Positions 54,979 to 63,598 of a stretch of 64,000 nt of DNA are shown one piece after another. The number at the start of each line of letters is the position of its first letter. Position 1 is the stretch's first letter. Under the pieces are notes generated by a model that was not told the DNA's origin, searched no databases, and saw nothing but the letters and a program-made list of their open reading frames with translations. Both the position numbers and the translations under genes were made by a program. This DNA comes from JBKEDF01 sp047975325 (GTDB lineage Bacteria; Pseudomonadota; Alphaproteobacteria; Rhodobacterales; Rhodobacteraceae). The stretch lies in assembly GCA_047975325.1 (NCBI GenBank), contig JBKEDF010000053.1:62001-126000 (forward strand), written 5' to 3'.

Positions 54979-55146
54979 GGTTTTTGGGGGAGCAGTCGAA
55001 ATTGGACGCCTCTGCTGATCACCCCTTTTGAAATCGCCCTTTTTCGCACCGAGGCCCGGTATCGCCAGCGCCTTGTCAGATTGGTGATTCAGGTTTCAGA
55101 ACAAATGCTTTAAGGACGATGTAACCGTAGCATCAAGGAGACTGGG

Positions 55147-55920
55147 ATGACCCTTTCTGGAAAAACGGCAATCGTGACCGGTTCAAATTCCGGTATCGGT
55201 CTGGGCATCGCGACCGAACTGGCAAAGCTTGGCGCAAATGTCGTGCTCAATTCCTTCACAGACCGTGCCGAGGATCATGAACTGGCCACGCAGATCACCC
55301 AGGCCCATGCCGGCACGGCGCGTTACATCAAGGCCGACATGTCCAGCGCCGAAGACTGTCGCGCCCTGATCGAAAAGGCAGGAATCTGCGATATCCTGGT
55401 CAACAATGCCGGGGTCCAGCATGTCGCTCCGATTGATGAGTTTCCGGTGGAAAAATGGAATACGATCCTTGCCATCAACCTGTCTTCGGCCTTTCACACC
55501 ACTGCGGCAGCCTTGCCGGGAATGCGCGAAAGGGGATGGGGCAGGGTGGTCAATATCGCCTCGGCCCATGGGCTGACGGCAAGCCCTTATAAATCCGCCT
55601 ATGTCGCTGCCAAACATGGTGTGGTCGGGCTGACCAAGGTAACTGCGCTTGAAATGGCCGGCAAGGGCGTGACCTGCAACGCGATTTGCCCCGGTTATGT
55701 GCTGACGCCGCTTGTAGAGGCACAGATCCCCGATCAGATGAAAACCCATAACATGGATCGTGAAACCGTGATCCGGGAGGTCATGCTCGAACGTCAACCT
55801 TCGCGCGAATTTGCCACGACCGAACAGATCGGCGGCACGGTGGCCTTCCTTTGTTCCGCTGCGGCCGATCAGATTACCGGCACGACAATTTCCGTCGATG
55901 GCGGCTGGACCGCCCTTTGA
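55147..55920 (+). CDS. bdhA: 3-hydroxybutyrate dehydrogenase
   Basis: Interconverts 3-hydroxybutyrate and acetoacetate with NAD(H), a step of polyhydroxybutyrate and ketone-body metabolism. The 257-residue SDR has TGSNSGIGLGIA (11-22), NNAGVQHVAPIDEFP, catalytic Ser139, Tyr152 and Lys156, and GYVLTPLVEAQIPDQ, which is characteristic of this enzyme. The start at 55147 follows AAGGAGA. The patatin gene follows after 77 bases. Confidence 0.95.
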   Translation: MTLSGKTAIVTGSNSGIGLGIATELAKLGANVVLNSFTDRAEDHELATQITQAHAGTARYIKADMSSAEDCRALIEKAGICDILVNNAGVQHVAPIDEFPVEKWNTILAINLSSAFHTTAAALPGMRERGWGRVVNIASAHGLTASPYKSAYVAAKHGVVGLTKVTALEMAGKGVTCNAICPGYVLTPLVEAQIPDQMKTHNMDRETVIREVMLERQPSREFATTEQIGGTVAFLCSAAADQITGTTISVDGGWTAL

Positions 55921-55997
55921 TCAGGGTGGGTGGCGAAATCTGAACTGGCTGAACCACGTCACCGGTAACTTTTGCGGGGCGATATCGGGAGGTATTC

Positions 55998-57038
55998 TTG
56001 GCAAGCAAGATCCGGATTAATCTGGCCCTTCAGGGCGGCGGGTCGCATGGGGCCTTTACCTGGGGCGTCCTCGACCGGTTGCTGGAAGAACCCGGGATTG
56101 AGATAGCCGGGATTTCCGGAACTTCCGCAGGTGCCCTCAATGGTGCGGCGCTGAAAGAGGGGCTGGTTTCCGGAGGTGCCGACGCAGCACGCAAGAGGCT
56201 TGATGCGCTATGGCGGCAGATCGGCACAGTCGGGGACATGCGGCTCGGGCTCTGGATGCAGCCGGTTCTGCCCTTCGCCGCCGCCCTGACCCAGGCTTGG
56301 GAAAACACGCTTGGGGTGTCGCCCCAGGGGCTCGCGGCGCAGGTGCTATCCCCTTATGATTTTGGCGCGGCCTGGCGCAATCCGCTGATCCCGGTCGTCC
56401 GGCGGCTGGATTTTGACAAGATCACATCCATGGATGGCCCCAGGCTGTTCATCAATGCAACCAATCTGCGCGACGGCAAGATCGGTGTCTTCAGCGGCAG
56501 GAAGATCACCCCGGGCGCCTTGCTGGCTTCGGGCTGCCTTCCGACGGTTTTTCAGGCAGTGGAGGAACCGCACCCCGTTACTGGCAAGCCGGAAAGCTGG
56601 TGGGATGGCGGCTATAGCGGCAATCCGGCGCTGTTTCCCCTATATGACAAGGACCTGCCCGACGATATCCTGATCATTGCGATCAATCCCCTCCGGCGCG
56701 AGGAAATCCCGCGAACCCCGTTGGAGATCCAGAACCGGATCAATGAGATTGGTTTCAACGCCCCCCTTTTGCGCGATCTGCGCGCCATCGCCTTCGTGCA
56801 GCGGCTATTGGATGACGGCAAGATCGAACGCGGCAGCATGAAACATGTTGCCCTGCATATGATTGCCGATGATGCCCTGATGAACTCCCTGTCGGCCAGT
56901 TCGAAACTGCTGCCCTCACCCTACCTGTTGCATCGGTTGAAATCGGCTGGGCGGGAGGCGGCGGCAAGGTTCCTGAAAGCATATCGCCGACAGCTGGGAA
57001 AATCCGGCAGTCTTAACCCCCGGGATCTGCTGGAATAG
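55998..57038 (+). CDS. patatin-like phospholipase
   Basis: A 346-residue lipid acyl hydrolase with a catalytic Ser-Asp dyad: oxyanion GGGSHG (13-18), nucleophile Ser43 in GTSAG and Asp201 in DGG. The start is TTG at 55998, chosen for GGGAGG 6 bases upstream and because it begins right before the conserved core. It lies directly behind bdhA, a neighbour pair that suggests polyhydroxybutyrate or lipid turnover. Confidence 0.92.
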   Translation: MASKIRINLALQGGGSHGAFTWGVLDRLLEEPGIEIAGISGTSAGALNGAALKEGLVSGGADAARKRLDALWRQIGTVGDMRLGLWMQPVLPFAAALTQAWENTLGVSPQGLAAQVLSPYDFGAAWRNPLIPVVRRLDFDKITSMDGPRLFINATNLRDGKIGVFSGRKITPGALLASGCLPTVFQAVEEPHPVTGKPESWWDGGYSGNPALFPLYDKDLPDDILIIAINPLRREEIPRTPLEIQNRINEIGFNAPLLRDLRAIAFVQRLLDDGKIERGSMKHVALHMIADDALMNSLSASSKLLPSPYLLHRLKSAGREAAARFLKAYRRQLGKSGSLNPRDLLE

Positions 57039-57053
57039 GCTGTTCCGCCACCG

Positions 57054-57779
57054 TCAATCCTTCATCGAATCGGGCAGGAGGGACTCCTCGATTGCGATGG
57101 CATTCTTGTCATTGGGATAGACAAGCCCCGCCGAGATGATCAGCTTGGCAGCCTCCTCAATGGTCATGTCGAGCATGCGTACCGCATCCGCCGGCACAAA
57201 GAGCAGGAAACCAGAGGTCGGGTTCGGTGTCGTGGGCAGGAAGATCGATAATATTTCGTCATGTTCGGGAAACTTGGCCGCAATCTCCCCCTTTGCCCTG
57301 GTGGAGATGAACCCGATCGCCCAGATCCCTTCCTTGGGGTATTCGACAAGACAGGCCTTTTCGAAATTCTGATCGGTCTGGGCAAAGACCGTTTCGGCAA
57401 TCTGTTTCAGCCCGCTATAGATGGTGCGGATGATCGGCATCCGGTCCACGAGGCCTTCCGCCCCCGCGATGAAGGATCGCCCGATGATCCCGCGTGCGAT
57501 CCAACCCATCAGGATCGTGAAAAGCAGGAAGACAATTACGCCGATACCACGGATATTATAGACGTATTCCTCCCCCAGATAGTAGCGCATCAGCGCCTCG
57601 GGGCGATAGCCGGAAGGCACGAAAGGCAGGACAAACCCATCAATCCAGCCCGTGACGGTCCAGATCAGATAGAGGGTCAGACCCACGGGGAGCACGACGA
57701 CAAGCCCGGTCAGGAAAGAGGACCGGAGCCAGGCGATAAATCCGCGGCGTTTCGGGGAAGGGGAAGGTTTTTCGTTCAT
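57054..57779 (-). CDS. DUF502 family membrane protein
   Basis: A 241-residue protein with two N-terminal membrane helices (about 20-45 and 78-98) followed by a soluble domain. Family features: LRSSFLTGLVVVLPVGLTLYLIW, RMPIIRTIYSGLKQ and SGFLLFVPADAVRML. Function not established. It converges with the patatin gene (15 bases between stops) and is divergent from rpsB. Confidence 0.9.
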   Translation of the reverse strand: MNEKPSPSPKRRGFIAWLRSSFLTGLVVVLPVGLTLYLIWTVTGWIDGFVLPFVPSGYRPEALMRYYLGEEYVYNIRGIGVIVFLLFTILMGWIARGIIGRSFIAGAEGLVDRMPIIRTIYSGLKQIAETVFAQTDQNFEKACLVEYPKEGIWAIGFISTRAKGEIAAKFPEHDEILSIFLPTTPNPTSGFLLFVPADAVRMLDMTIEEAAKLIISAGLVYPNDKNAIAIEESLLPDSMKD

Positions 57780-58112
57780 TCAGGACCTGCTCGACCAGCC
57801 GGTACTTAAACACGGGGGGCGGGCTTTCCACAATGGGCAAAGTCAATTCTGAATGAAAGGGGGCTATCAAGCGGAGCGCGGCCCAGGCCGCGCAAGCCGA
57901 TGGCGGGGCCGCCTGATGCGGCCATCCCTTGTTCAAGGATGACGCATTATTTGCGGACAGCCCTTGCAATCGCACTTCGGGCGCGGTAAAGCGCGCGCAC
58001 TTCACAGGCGGGGTCCGGGCCCTCGGGGGAGACATCCCCGAATGGTCCACCGGTTGGAGCATCTGCTCCGTTATGGCCCTGCCGAGGCGCAAACCGGAAA
58101 AAGGATATGGAT
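57780..58112 (+). other. rpsB upstream region with several hairpins
   Basis: 333 bases without a gene. Inverted repeats: GCGCGGCC-CA-GGCCGCGC (57876-57893), GGCCGC-CTGAT-GCGGCC (57907-57923), an imperfect long stem from ATGCG to CGCAT (57916-57947) that would exclude the former, TCGGGG/CCCCGA (58023-58041) and GGAGC-ATCT-GCTCC (58056-58069). The last two lie close before rpsB and may be an mRNA leader. No promoter could be assigned with confidence. Confidence 0.5.
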
Positions 58113-58889
58113 ATGGCGCTCCCAGAGTTTTCCATGCGTCAGCTGCTTGAAGCTGGCGTTCACTTCGGCCACCAGACCGCACGCTGGAACCCCCGTATGG
58201 GTGAGTTCATCTATGGCGATCGCAACGGCATTCACATCGTCGATCTGACGCAGACCGTTCCGATGCTGGATCAGGCGCTCAAGATCGTGCACGATACCGT
58301 GGCCAAGGGCGGTCGGGTACTGTTTGTCGGCACCAAGCGGCAAGCACAGAAACCCATCGCGGAAGCGGCCGAGAAATCCGCACAATTCTACATGAACCAT
58401 CGTTGGCTGGGCGGAACGCTGACCAACTGGAAGACCGTTTCACAGTCGATCCAGCGGCTGAAGCAGATCGATGAGGTGCTGGAATCCGGTGCCGAAGGGC
58501 TGACCAAGAAAGAGCGGCTCAACATGGAGCGCGAACAGTCCAAACTGCAGGCCAGCCTTGGCGGGATTCGCGAAATGGGCGGCGTGCCGGATCTGCTTTT
58601 CGTGATCGATGTCGGCAAGGAAGACCTCGCCATTGCCGAAGCCAAGAAACTGGGTATCCCGGTGGTTGCGGTGGTGGATACAAATTGTTCCCCGGCCGGC
58701 GTGGATTACGTGATCCCGGGCAATGATGACGCCGCGCGCGCCATCGCACTTTATTGCGACCTGGCCAGCCGCGCCGCCCTTGACGGCATGACCGCCCAGA
58801 TGGGCGCTGCGGGTATCGATATCGGCGAACTGGATGAGACGCCCGAGGAAGAAGCCGTTGAGGCCACCGAGGCCGTTGCCGAGGGCTGA
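58113..58889 (+). CDS. rpsB: 30S ribosomal protein S2
   Basis: Small-subunit ribosomal protein, 258 residues. Starts MALPEFSMRQLLEAGVHFGHQ-like, with RWNPRMGEFIYGDRNGIHI, FVGTKRQAQ, RWLGGTLTNWKT and GIPVVAVVDTNCSP. The start at 58113 was chosen over ATG 58107 because AAGGA lies 7 bases before 58113 but only 1 before 58107. The acidic C-terminal tail is rich in Glu and Ala. Operon with tsf. Confidence 0.98.
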   Translation: MALPEFSMRQLLEAGVHFGHQTARWNPRMGEFIYGDRNGIHIVDLTQTVPMLDQALKIVHDTVAKGGRVLFVGTKRQAQKPIAEAAEKSAQFYMNHRWLGGTLTNWKTVSQSIQRLKQIDEVLESGAEGLTKKERLNMEREQSKLQASLGGIREMGGVPDLLFVIDVGKEDLAIAEAKKLGIPVVAVVDTNCSPAGVDYVIPGNDDAARAIALYCDLASRAALDGMTAQMGAAGIDIGELDETPEEEAVEATEAVAEG

Positions 58890-58914
58890 TAGCCCTGTCG
58901 TCCTGAAAACCTTT

Positions 58915-58937
58915 CCCGGTGGGCTTCGCCTGCCGGG
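58915..58937 (+). other. hairpin between rpsB and tsf
   Basis: Imperfect GC stem CCCGG...CCGGG with an inner GGC-TTC-GCC pairing, 26 bases after the rpsB stop and without a T-run. It could lower or set tsf expression relative to rpsB, as intercistronic hairpins do in this operon elsewhere. Confidence 0.45.
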
Positions 58938-58964
58938 GCGAACCTATTTATGAGGAGAGCCGAA

Positions 58965-59873
58965 ATGGCAATCACCGCACAGATGGTGAAAGAGCTGCGC
59001 GGAGCGACCGGCGCAGGCATGATGGATGCGAAAAAGGCACTGACAGAAAATGATGGCAACATGGATGCCGCCATTGACTGGCTGCGCACCAAGGGGCTTG
59101 CCAAGGCCGCCAAGAAGGCTGATCGCGTGGCCGCCGAAGGGCTGGTTGGCGTGACTGTTGCCGGCGGACGTGGTGTTGCTATCGAAATCAATTCCGAAAC
59201 CGATTTCGTGGCCAAGAATGCCGAATTTCAGGCGCTGGTTCGCGACATTGCCAATGTTGCGCTGGAAAATGGCGGCGATCTGGCTGCGGTAAAGGCAGCC
59301 AACCTGAACGGGGAAAGCGTCGATCAGGCACTGACCAATGCCATTGCACGGATCGGGGAGAACCTGACTTTCCGTCGTCTGCAGGCACTGGAAGGCCAAA
59401 CGGTTGTCTCCTATGTCCACAACGCGGCTGCGGAAGGCATGGGCAAGATCGGTGTACTGGTGGCACTGAACGGCCCGGCTGTAAAGGCCGAGGAGGTGGG
59501 CAAGCAATTCGCGATGCATATTGCAGCAACCTCACCCATGGCGCTGTCGGAAGCCGTGCTTGACCCGGCAATCGTTGAACGGGAATTGCAGGTCCAGACG
59601 CAAAAGGCGATGGAGGAAAATGCCACCGCCGCCAAGCCGAAGCCGGAACAGGTTATCCATAACAACATCATCCCTGGCCGGATGAAGAAATTCCTGTCGG
59701 AAGTGACGCTTCTGGGGCAGAGCTTTGTGATCAATCCGGATCTGACGGTGGAACAGGCGGCGAAGGAAGCCGGCCTGGAAATTACCGGCTATGCCCGCGT
59801 AGCCGTGGGTGACGGGATCGAAAAGAAAGAAGAGGATTTCGCGGCTGAGGTCGCCAAGACGCTTGGAAACTGA
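58965..59873 (+). CDS. tsf: translation elongation factor Ts
   Basis: Nucleotide exchange factor that reloads EF-Tu with GTP. The 302-residue product begins with the UBA-like domain (VKELRGATGAGMMDAKKAL), then the TDFVAKN motif that contacts EF-Tu, and a full dimerisation/core region ending EDFAAEVAK. The start at 58965 follows GAGGAGAG. Confidence 0.98.
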   Translation: MAITAQMVKELRGATGAGMMDAKKALTENDGNMDAAIDWLRTKGLAKAAKKADRVAAEGLVGVTVAGGRGVAIEINSETDFVAKNAEFQALVRDIANVALENGGDLAAVKAANLNGESVDQALTNAIARIGENLTFRRLQALEGQTVVSYVHNAAAEGMGKIGVLVALNGPAVKAEEVGKQFAMHIAATSPMALSEAVLDPAIVERELQVQTQKAMEENATAAKPKPEQVIHNNIIPGRMKKFLSEVTLLGQSFVINPDLTVEQAAKEAGLEITGYARVAVGDGIEKKEEDFAAEVAKTLGN

Positions 59874-59907
59874 TCCCGGCGTTAGCGCCCCAACCAATCT
59901 AATTCTG

Positions 59908-59940
59908 ACGGCGCGGTTCAACAGGACCGTGCCGTTTTTT
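59908..59940 (+). terminator. intrinsic terminator of rpsB-tsf
   Basis: 10-bp stem ACGGCGCGGT/ACCGTGCCGT with one mismatch and an 8-base loop, followed by a T-run (TTTTTT). It is 35 bases after the tsf stop. Confidence 0.85.
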
Positions 59941-60010
59941 ATATATAACCTGCCAACTTTGTTTTGATCATGCTGTCAGGCTATGATTTTTGATTTTACT
60001 CTGATGCTGC

Positions 60011-60033
60011 GCAAATTTGATGATCGAATTTGC
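60011..60033 (+). promoter_or_regulatory. candidate operator, GCAAATT-N9-AATTTGC
   Basis: Perfect 7-base arms with a 9-base centre, about 165 bases before the SLC13 carrier gene. The symmetry is that of a dimeric regulator site; the regulator is unknown. Confidence 0.35.
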
Positions 60034-60198
60034 TTCCGTCAGCTATTCCTGTCGTAATAATCGACATTTCAGTTGCAAATGGTATCTCGCTGGAAATCCC
60101 ATCCCTTTCGCGCATAAGCTTGTTTCCGGAAAGACGCGCCTGATGGCAATGGTTTGTTTTGAGACCGGATAGCGGACGGCAGGGCAGGGGGGGGAGAA

Positions 60199-61968
60199 AT
60201 GACGCCCGAAATGATAATGATCCTCGTGATCCTTGCGGGCACGATCGTATTTTTCATCCATGGCGGCTGGCGTCACGACATCGTGGCGCTTGGAACACTC
60301 ATGACCTGCGTCGTGACGGGATTGATCCCTGCGGAACAGGCCTTTACGGGATTTTCAAACCCTGCGGTCATCACCGTGGCAGGAGTGCTGATCCTGTCGC
60401 GCGGATTACAGGTGACGGGCGCAGTCGATGTTCTGGCGCGCACCGTACTCCCAAAGGATGTGGGACGAGTTGCAAGCCTTTCGGCCCTTGTCGCACTTGG
60501 TGCGGCATTGTCTTCGGTAATGAACAATGTCGGGGCGATGGCGCTGCTGATGCCAGTCGGGATCCGGCTGGCCCCGAAAATCGGTCTTTCGCCGGGACAG
60601 GTCCTGATGCCACTGGCCTTCGGTACGATTCTGGGCGGCATGACCACCTTGATCGGAACACCCCCCAATCTCATCGTGTCCGGCTTTCGCGCCCATGCGC
60701 TGGATACACCATTCAGGATGTTCGATTTTGCCCCGGTAGGACTTGTGGTCGCGGTGGCAGGAACGGTCTTTCTGACATTCATCGGCTGGCGGCTGGTACC
60801 GAAACGCGCGCCATCGAATGCGGGCGATTTCGATATTGATACCTATATGCTGGAGATAACCACTACCAGCCCCGATGCCAATGCCATTGGCATGACCTTG
60901 CGACAGATCGAAACTGCACTGAATGAGGCGGATGCCCAGGTTGTTGCGCTGATCCGCAATGGCGTCAAAATGACGGCGCCGCATGGTGGCCGTCGTCTTG
61001 CCGAGGGGGATATCCTGACCCTGGAAGCCGATGTGAAAAGGGCAATTGAGGGGTTACAGGCGCTTGGCCTGATCAATATCGCGAGAACGGAAAACCCGGA
61101 ACCCGAAGGCGATGGGGTGATTCTGAGGGAAATGGTGGTGCTGCCAGATTCATCAGTCCTGAGCCTCTCTGCGATCGATCTCAAGTTGCGCACCCGTTAC
61201 GGGCTGAACCTTCTGGCGATTTCCCGGGGCGGCAAGGCCTCACGCGCACGGCTGCGCTCCACGCGGTTTCGCATTGGTGATGTTCTGCTCCTGCAAGGGC
61301 GGGAGGAGGAGCTTTCCGTCTTTGCCACCGAAGGGCGGCTCGTGCCACTGGAGGAGCGTGACCTCAATCTTCCGTCATTGCGCCGTGCCATGCTTGCGGG
61401 CGCCATCATGGTCGGATCGGTGCTGCTTGCAGCTTTCGGTGTTACCTCTGCTGCTGTCGCCTTCATGCTCGGCGCTCTCGTTTCCGTCCTCCTTGGTACA
61501 GTCCCGTTGCGGCAACTTTATACCTCCATTGACTGGCCGGTTATCGTCTTGCTGGCGGCATTGATCCCGGTCGCTGGGGCAATGCAAACGACCGGCACCG
61601 CAGATATGATCGCCCGGGTCCTGATGGAAACCTTTGCCCGGGGTGATGGTATTCTGGCGCTTGCAATCCTGTTGGTTGCGACAATGTTCTTGTCCGATGT
61701 CATGAACAACGCCGCCACCGCAGCAGTGATGAGCCCGATAGCCCTGCAATCAGCCACATCACTTGGCGTCAACCCGGATGCCTTTCTGATGGCGGTCGCC
61801 GTTGGGGCATCCTGTGCCTTTCTGACGCCCATCGGACATCAGAACAATACATTGATCCTCAGCCCCGGCGGATTTCGTTTTGGCGATTATTGGCGGCTTG
61901 GCCTGCCACTTGAACTAATGATCGTCGGTATAGCCATACCCTTGCTGCTTATCGCCTGGCCATTATAA
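60199..61968 (+). CDS. SLC13/DASS anion carrier with RCK C domains
   Basis: A 589-residue inner-membrane carrier. N-terminal helices include FTGFSNPAVITVAG, MNNVGAMALLMPVG and LIGTPPNLIVSGF; a central cytosolic part (about 205-380) holds two TrkA-C/RCK-C-like domains (VVALIRNG and LLAISRGG units); the C-terminal helices repeat the signature in MNNAATAAVMSPIA and FLTPIGHQNNTL. Such proteins carry sulfate or di/tricarboxylates with Na+. The substrate is not decidable from sequence. The start ATG at 60199 follows a G-rich ribosome site. Confidence 0.93.
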   Translation: MTPEMIMILVILAGTIVFFIHGGWRHDIVALGTLMTCVVTGLIPAEQAFTGFSNPAVITVAGVLILSRGLQVTGAVDVLARTVLPKDVGRVASLSALVALGAALSSVMNNVGAMALLMPVGIRLAPKIGLSPGQVLMPLAFGTILGGMTTLIGTPPNLIVSGFRAHALDTPFRMFDFAPVGLVVAVAGTVFLTFIGWRLVPKRAPSNAGDFDIDTYMLEITTTSPDANAIGMTLRQIETALNEADAQVVALIRNGVKMTAPHGGRRLAEGDILTLEADVKRAIEGLQALGLINIARTENPEPEGDGVILREMVVLPDSSVLSLSAIDLKLRTRYGLNLLAISRGGKASRARLRSTRFRIGDVLLLQGREEELSVFATEGRLVPLEERDLNLPSLRRAMLAGAIMVGSVLLAAFGVTSAAVAFMLGALVSVLLGTVPLRQLYTSIDWPVIVLLAALIPVAGAMQTTGTADMIARVLMETFARGDGILALAILLVATMFLSDVMNNAATAAVMSPIALQSATSLGVNPDAFLMAVAVGASCAFLTPIGHQNNTLILSPGGFRFGDYWRLGLPLELMIVGIAIPLLLIAWPL

Positions 61969-62010
61969 ATATATTACATAATACTGATTATCAGAAATTT
62001 ATATGTGGTC

Positions 62011-63186
62011 TTATACCACCTGGCCCGCCACCCAGGCGGATGACCAGGCCCATTGAAAATTATACCCGCCAAGCCACCCCGTCACATCAACAACTTCCCC
62101 GATGAAATATAACCCGGGAACATTCCTGGCTTCCATCGTGCGCGGATTGAGCGCATCGGTATCGACACCGCCAAGCGTCACCTCGGCTGTGCGGTATCCT
62201 TCGGAACCCACCGGACGCAGCCGCCAATCCGTTACCTGGGCGGCTAAACGGCTGAGCCGATCATTATTTTGATCGGCAAGGTTGCCATGAAGGTTCGCGC
62301 GGCTCTCCAGGTCGCGGGCCAGCCGTTCCGGAAGGAAAGCAGCCAAAGCCCTGCGCGGTAACAACTTACCATTCTGACCACGCAAGCGCCGCAGTTCCGC
62401 AATCAAATCACGCCCTGGTGCAAGATCGACGGAAATTTCATCCCCTTCGCGCCAATAGCTGGAAATTTGCAAAATTGCTGGGCCGGAAAGCCCACGGTGA
62501 GTGAAGAGAAGTGATTCCTCGAAATATGTCCTGCCACAGTTCACAATACCGGGGACGGCAATGCCCGCCAAAGGCTTGAGCCGCTCCAACTCCTGTGTGG
62601 CAAAGGTAAGCGGCACCAATGCGGGGCGTGTTTCCTGCACCGGAATACCGAAATCTTCCGCAATTCGATATCCGATCCCCGTCGCGCCCATCTTCGGGAT
62701 CGATTTGCCACCGGTAGCAACAACAACACGATCGGCCTCAACAATTCCGCGTGATGTTTCAACGCTATAGCCATTCTTTTCCGTCTTCACGCCGATGATT
62801 GTCGTACCAAGCCACAAAAGCCCCCCTGCCCTGTTCAACGCATCAAGCAGCATCTGCAGGATTTCCCTGGACGATCCGTCACAGAAAAGCTGCCCCAGTG
62901 TTTTTTCATGCCAGGAAATACCGGCGGAATTGACGCGGGAAATGAAATCCCATTGGGTAAAGCGGTTAAGAGCCGATAACGCAAAATGCGGATTACAGGA
63001 CAGGAATTTCTCACCGGAAATATGCAGATTGGTGAAATTGCACCGGCCACCGCCAGAAATGCGAATTTTTTCACCGGCGGTTCTGGTACCTTCGATCACC
63101 AGAACCCGTCGCCCGCGTGCAGCCGCCTCCGCAGCACAAAAAAGCCCTGCTGCCCCGCCTCCCAAAATGGCCACATCTACTTGCAT
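62011..63186 (-). CDS. NAD(P)/FAD-dependent oxidoreductase, HI0933/BaiN family
   Basis: A 391-residue flavoprotein with an N-terminal FAD fold ILGGGAAGLFCAAEAA, family signature GEKIRISGGGRCNFTN, a second dinucleotide block VVVATGGKSIPKMGATG, and the C-terminal GEVVDVTGWLGGYNFQWAWSSAW. Members are of uncertain physiological role; BaiN reduces bile-acid intermediates in gut bacteria, which is unlikely to be the job here. The start ATG at 63186 is used. Its flanks are AT-rich. Confidence 0.93.
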   Translation of the reverse strand: MQVDVAILGGGAAGLFCAAEAAARGRRVLVIEGTRTAGEKIRISGGGRCNFTNLHISGEKFLSCNPHFALSALNRFTQWDFISRVNSAGISWHEKTLGQLFCDGSSREILQMLLDALNRAGGLLWLGTTIIGVKTEKNGYSVETSRGIVEADRVVVATGGKSIPKMGATGIGYRIAEDFGIPVQETRPALVPLTFATQELERLKPLAGIAVPGIVNCGRTYFEESLLFTHRGLSGPAILQISSYWREGDEISVDLAPGRDLIAELRRLRGQNGKLLPRRALAAFLPERLARDLESRANLHGNLADQNNDRLSRLAAQVTDWRLRPVGSEGYRTAEVTLGGVDTDALNPRTMEARNVPGLYFIGEVVDVTGWLGGYNFQWAWSSAWVAGQVV

Positions 63187-63291
63187 CCGCGCCAGTTATC
63201 CGTTTGTCCTCCCATCTACAAGCATCGGCTAATTTTTCTGCTGTCCCCTCTTGCGGCAGACCAAAGCCTTCGCTAAACACCGCCGCACAGT

Positions 63292-63366
<75 letters not shown>

Positions 63367-63598
63367 CCGTCCAAGTTGGACCATCCGGCCTGAATCGCAG
63401 CTTGTTTCCCATCAGCTGACGTCTTGCAGACCGAAATCAGAAAGCCATGAAAGCCAATAGCGCCAAGGTGAGGCGCAAGGTCGCAACCACGATTGAGGAA
63501 TTGTCTTTCATGCCGGCCCGTCGTAACCGTCGAGCCATACAGACCCTGTAGAAAATTGCCCCGGCCGTGCAGAGGGGCAGATTCGAAAGGATGCTCCC

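Larger units (their letters stand above)
54789..55146 (+). other. 358-base intergenic region with small RNA candidate
   Basis: Region between the divergent binding-protein gene and bdhA. It contains a plus-strand promoter (54868-54896), a stem-loop (54913-54936) and a strong terminator (54951-54978), described separately. The remainder should hold the promoter of the binding-protein gene on the minus strand and of bdhA. No convincing small coding frame was found. Confidence 0.6.
59874..60198. other. AT-richer intergenic region before the SLC13 gene
   Basis: 325 bases. It contains the tsf terminator (59908-59940) and a perfect spaced inverted repeat GCAAATT-N9-AATTTGC at 60011-60033, which could be an operator for the following carrier gene. 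The stretch 59940-60080 is noticeably AT-richer than its surroundings. No gene seen. Confidence 0.5.

Noticed and set aside
54691..55113. 140-codon plus-strand frame covering the small RNA candidate
   Set aside because: It runs through the strong terminator and its T-run, has no ribosome site, and gives a low-complexity product unlike any family.
62005..62019. Hairpin GTGGT-CTTAT-ACCAC at the end of the FAD oxidoreductase gene
   Set aside because: It overlaps the coding end and has only 5 bp with a poor T-run; not convincing as terminator.
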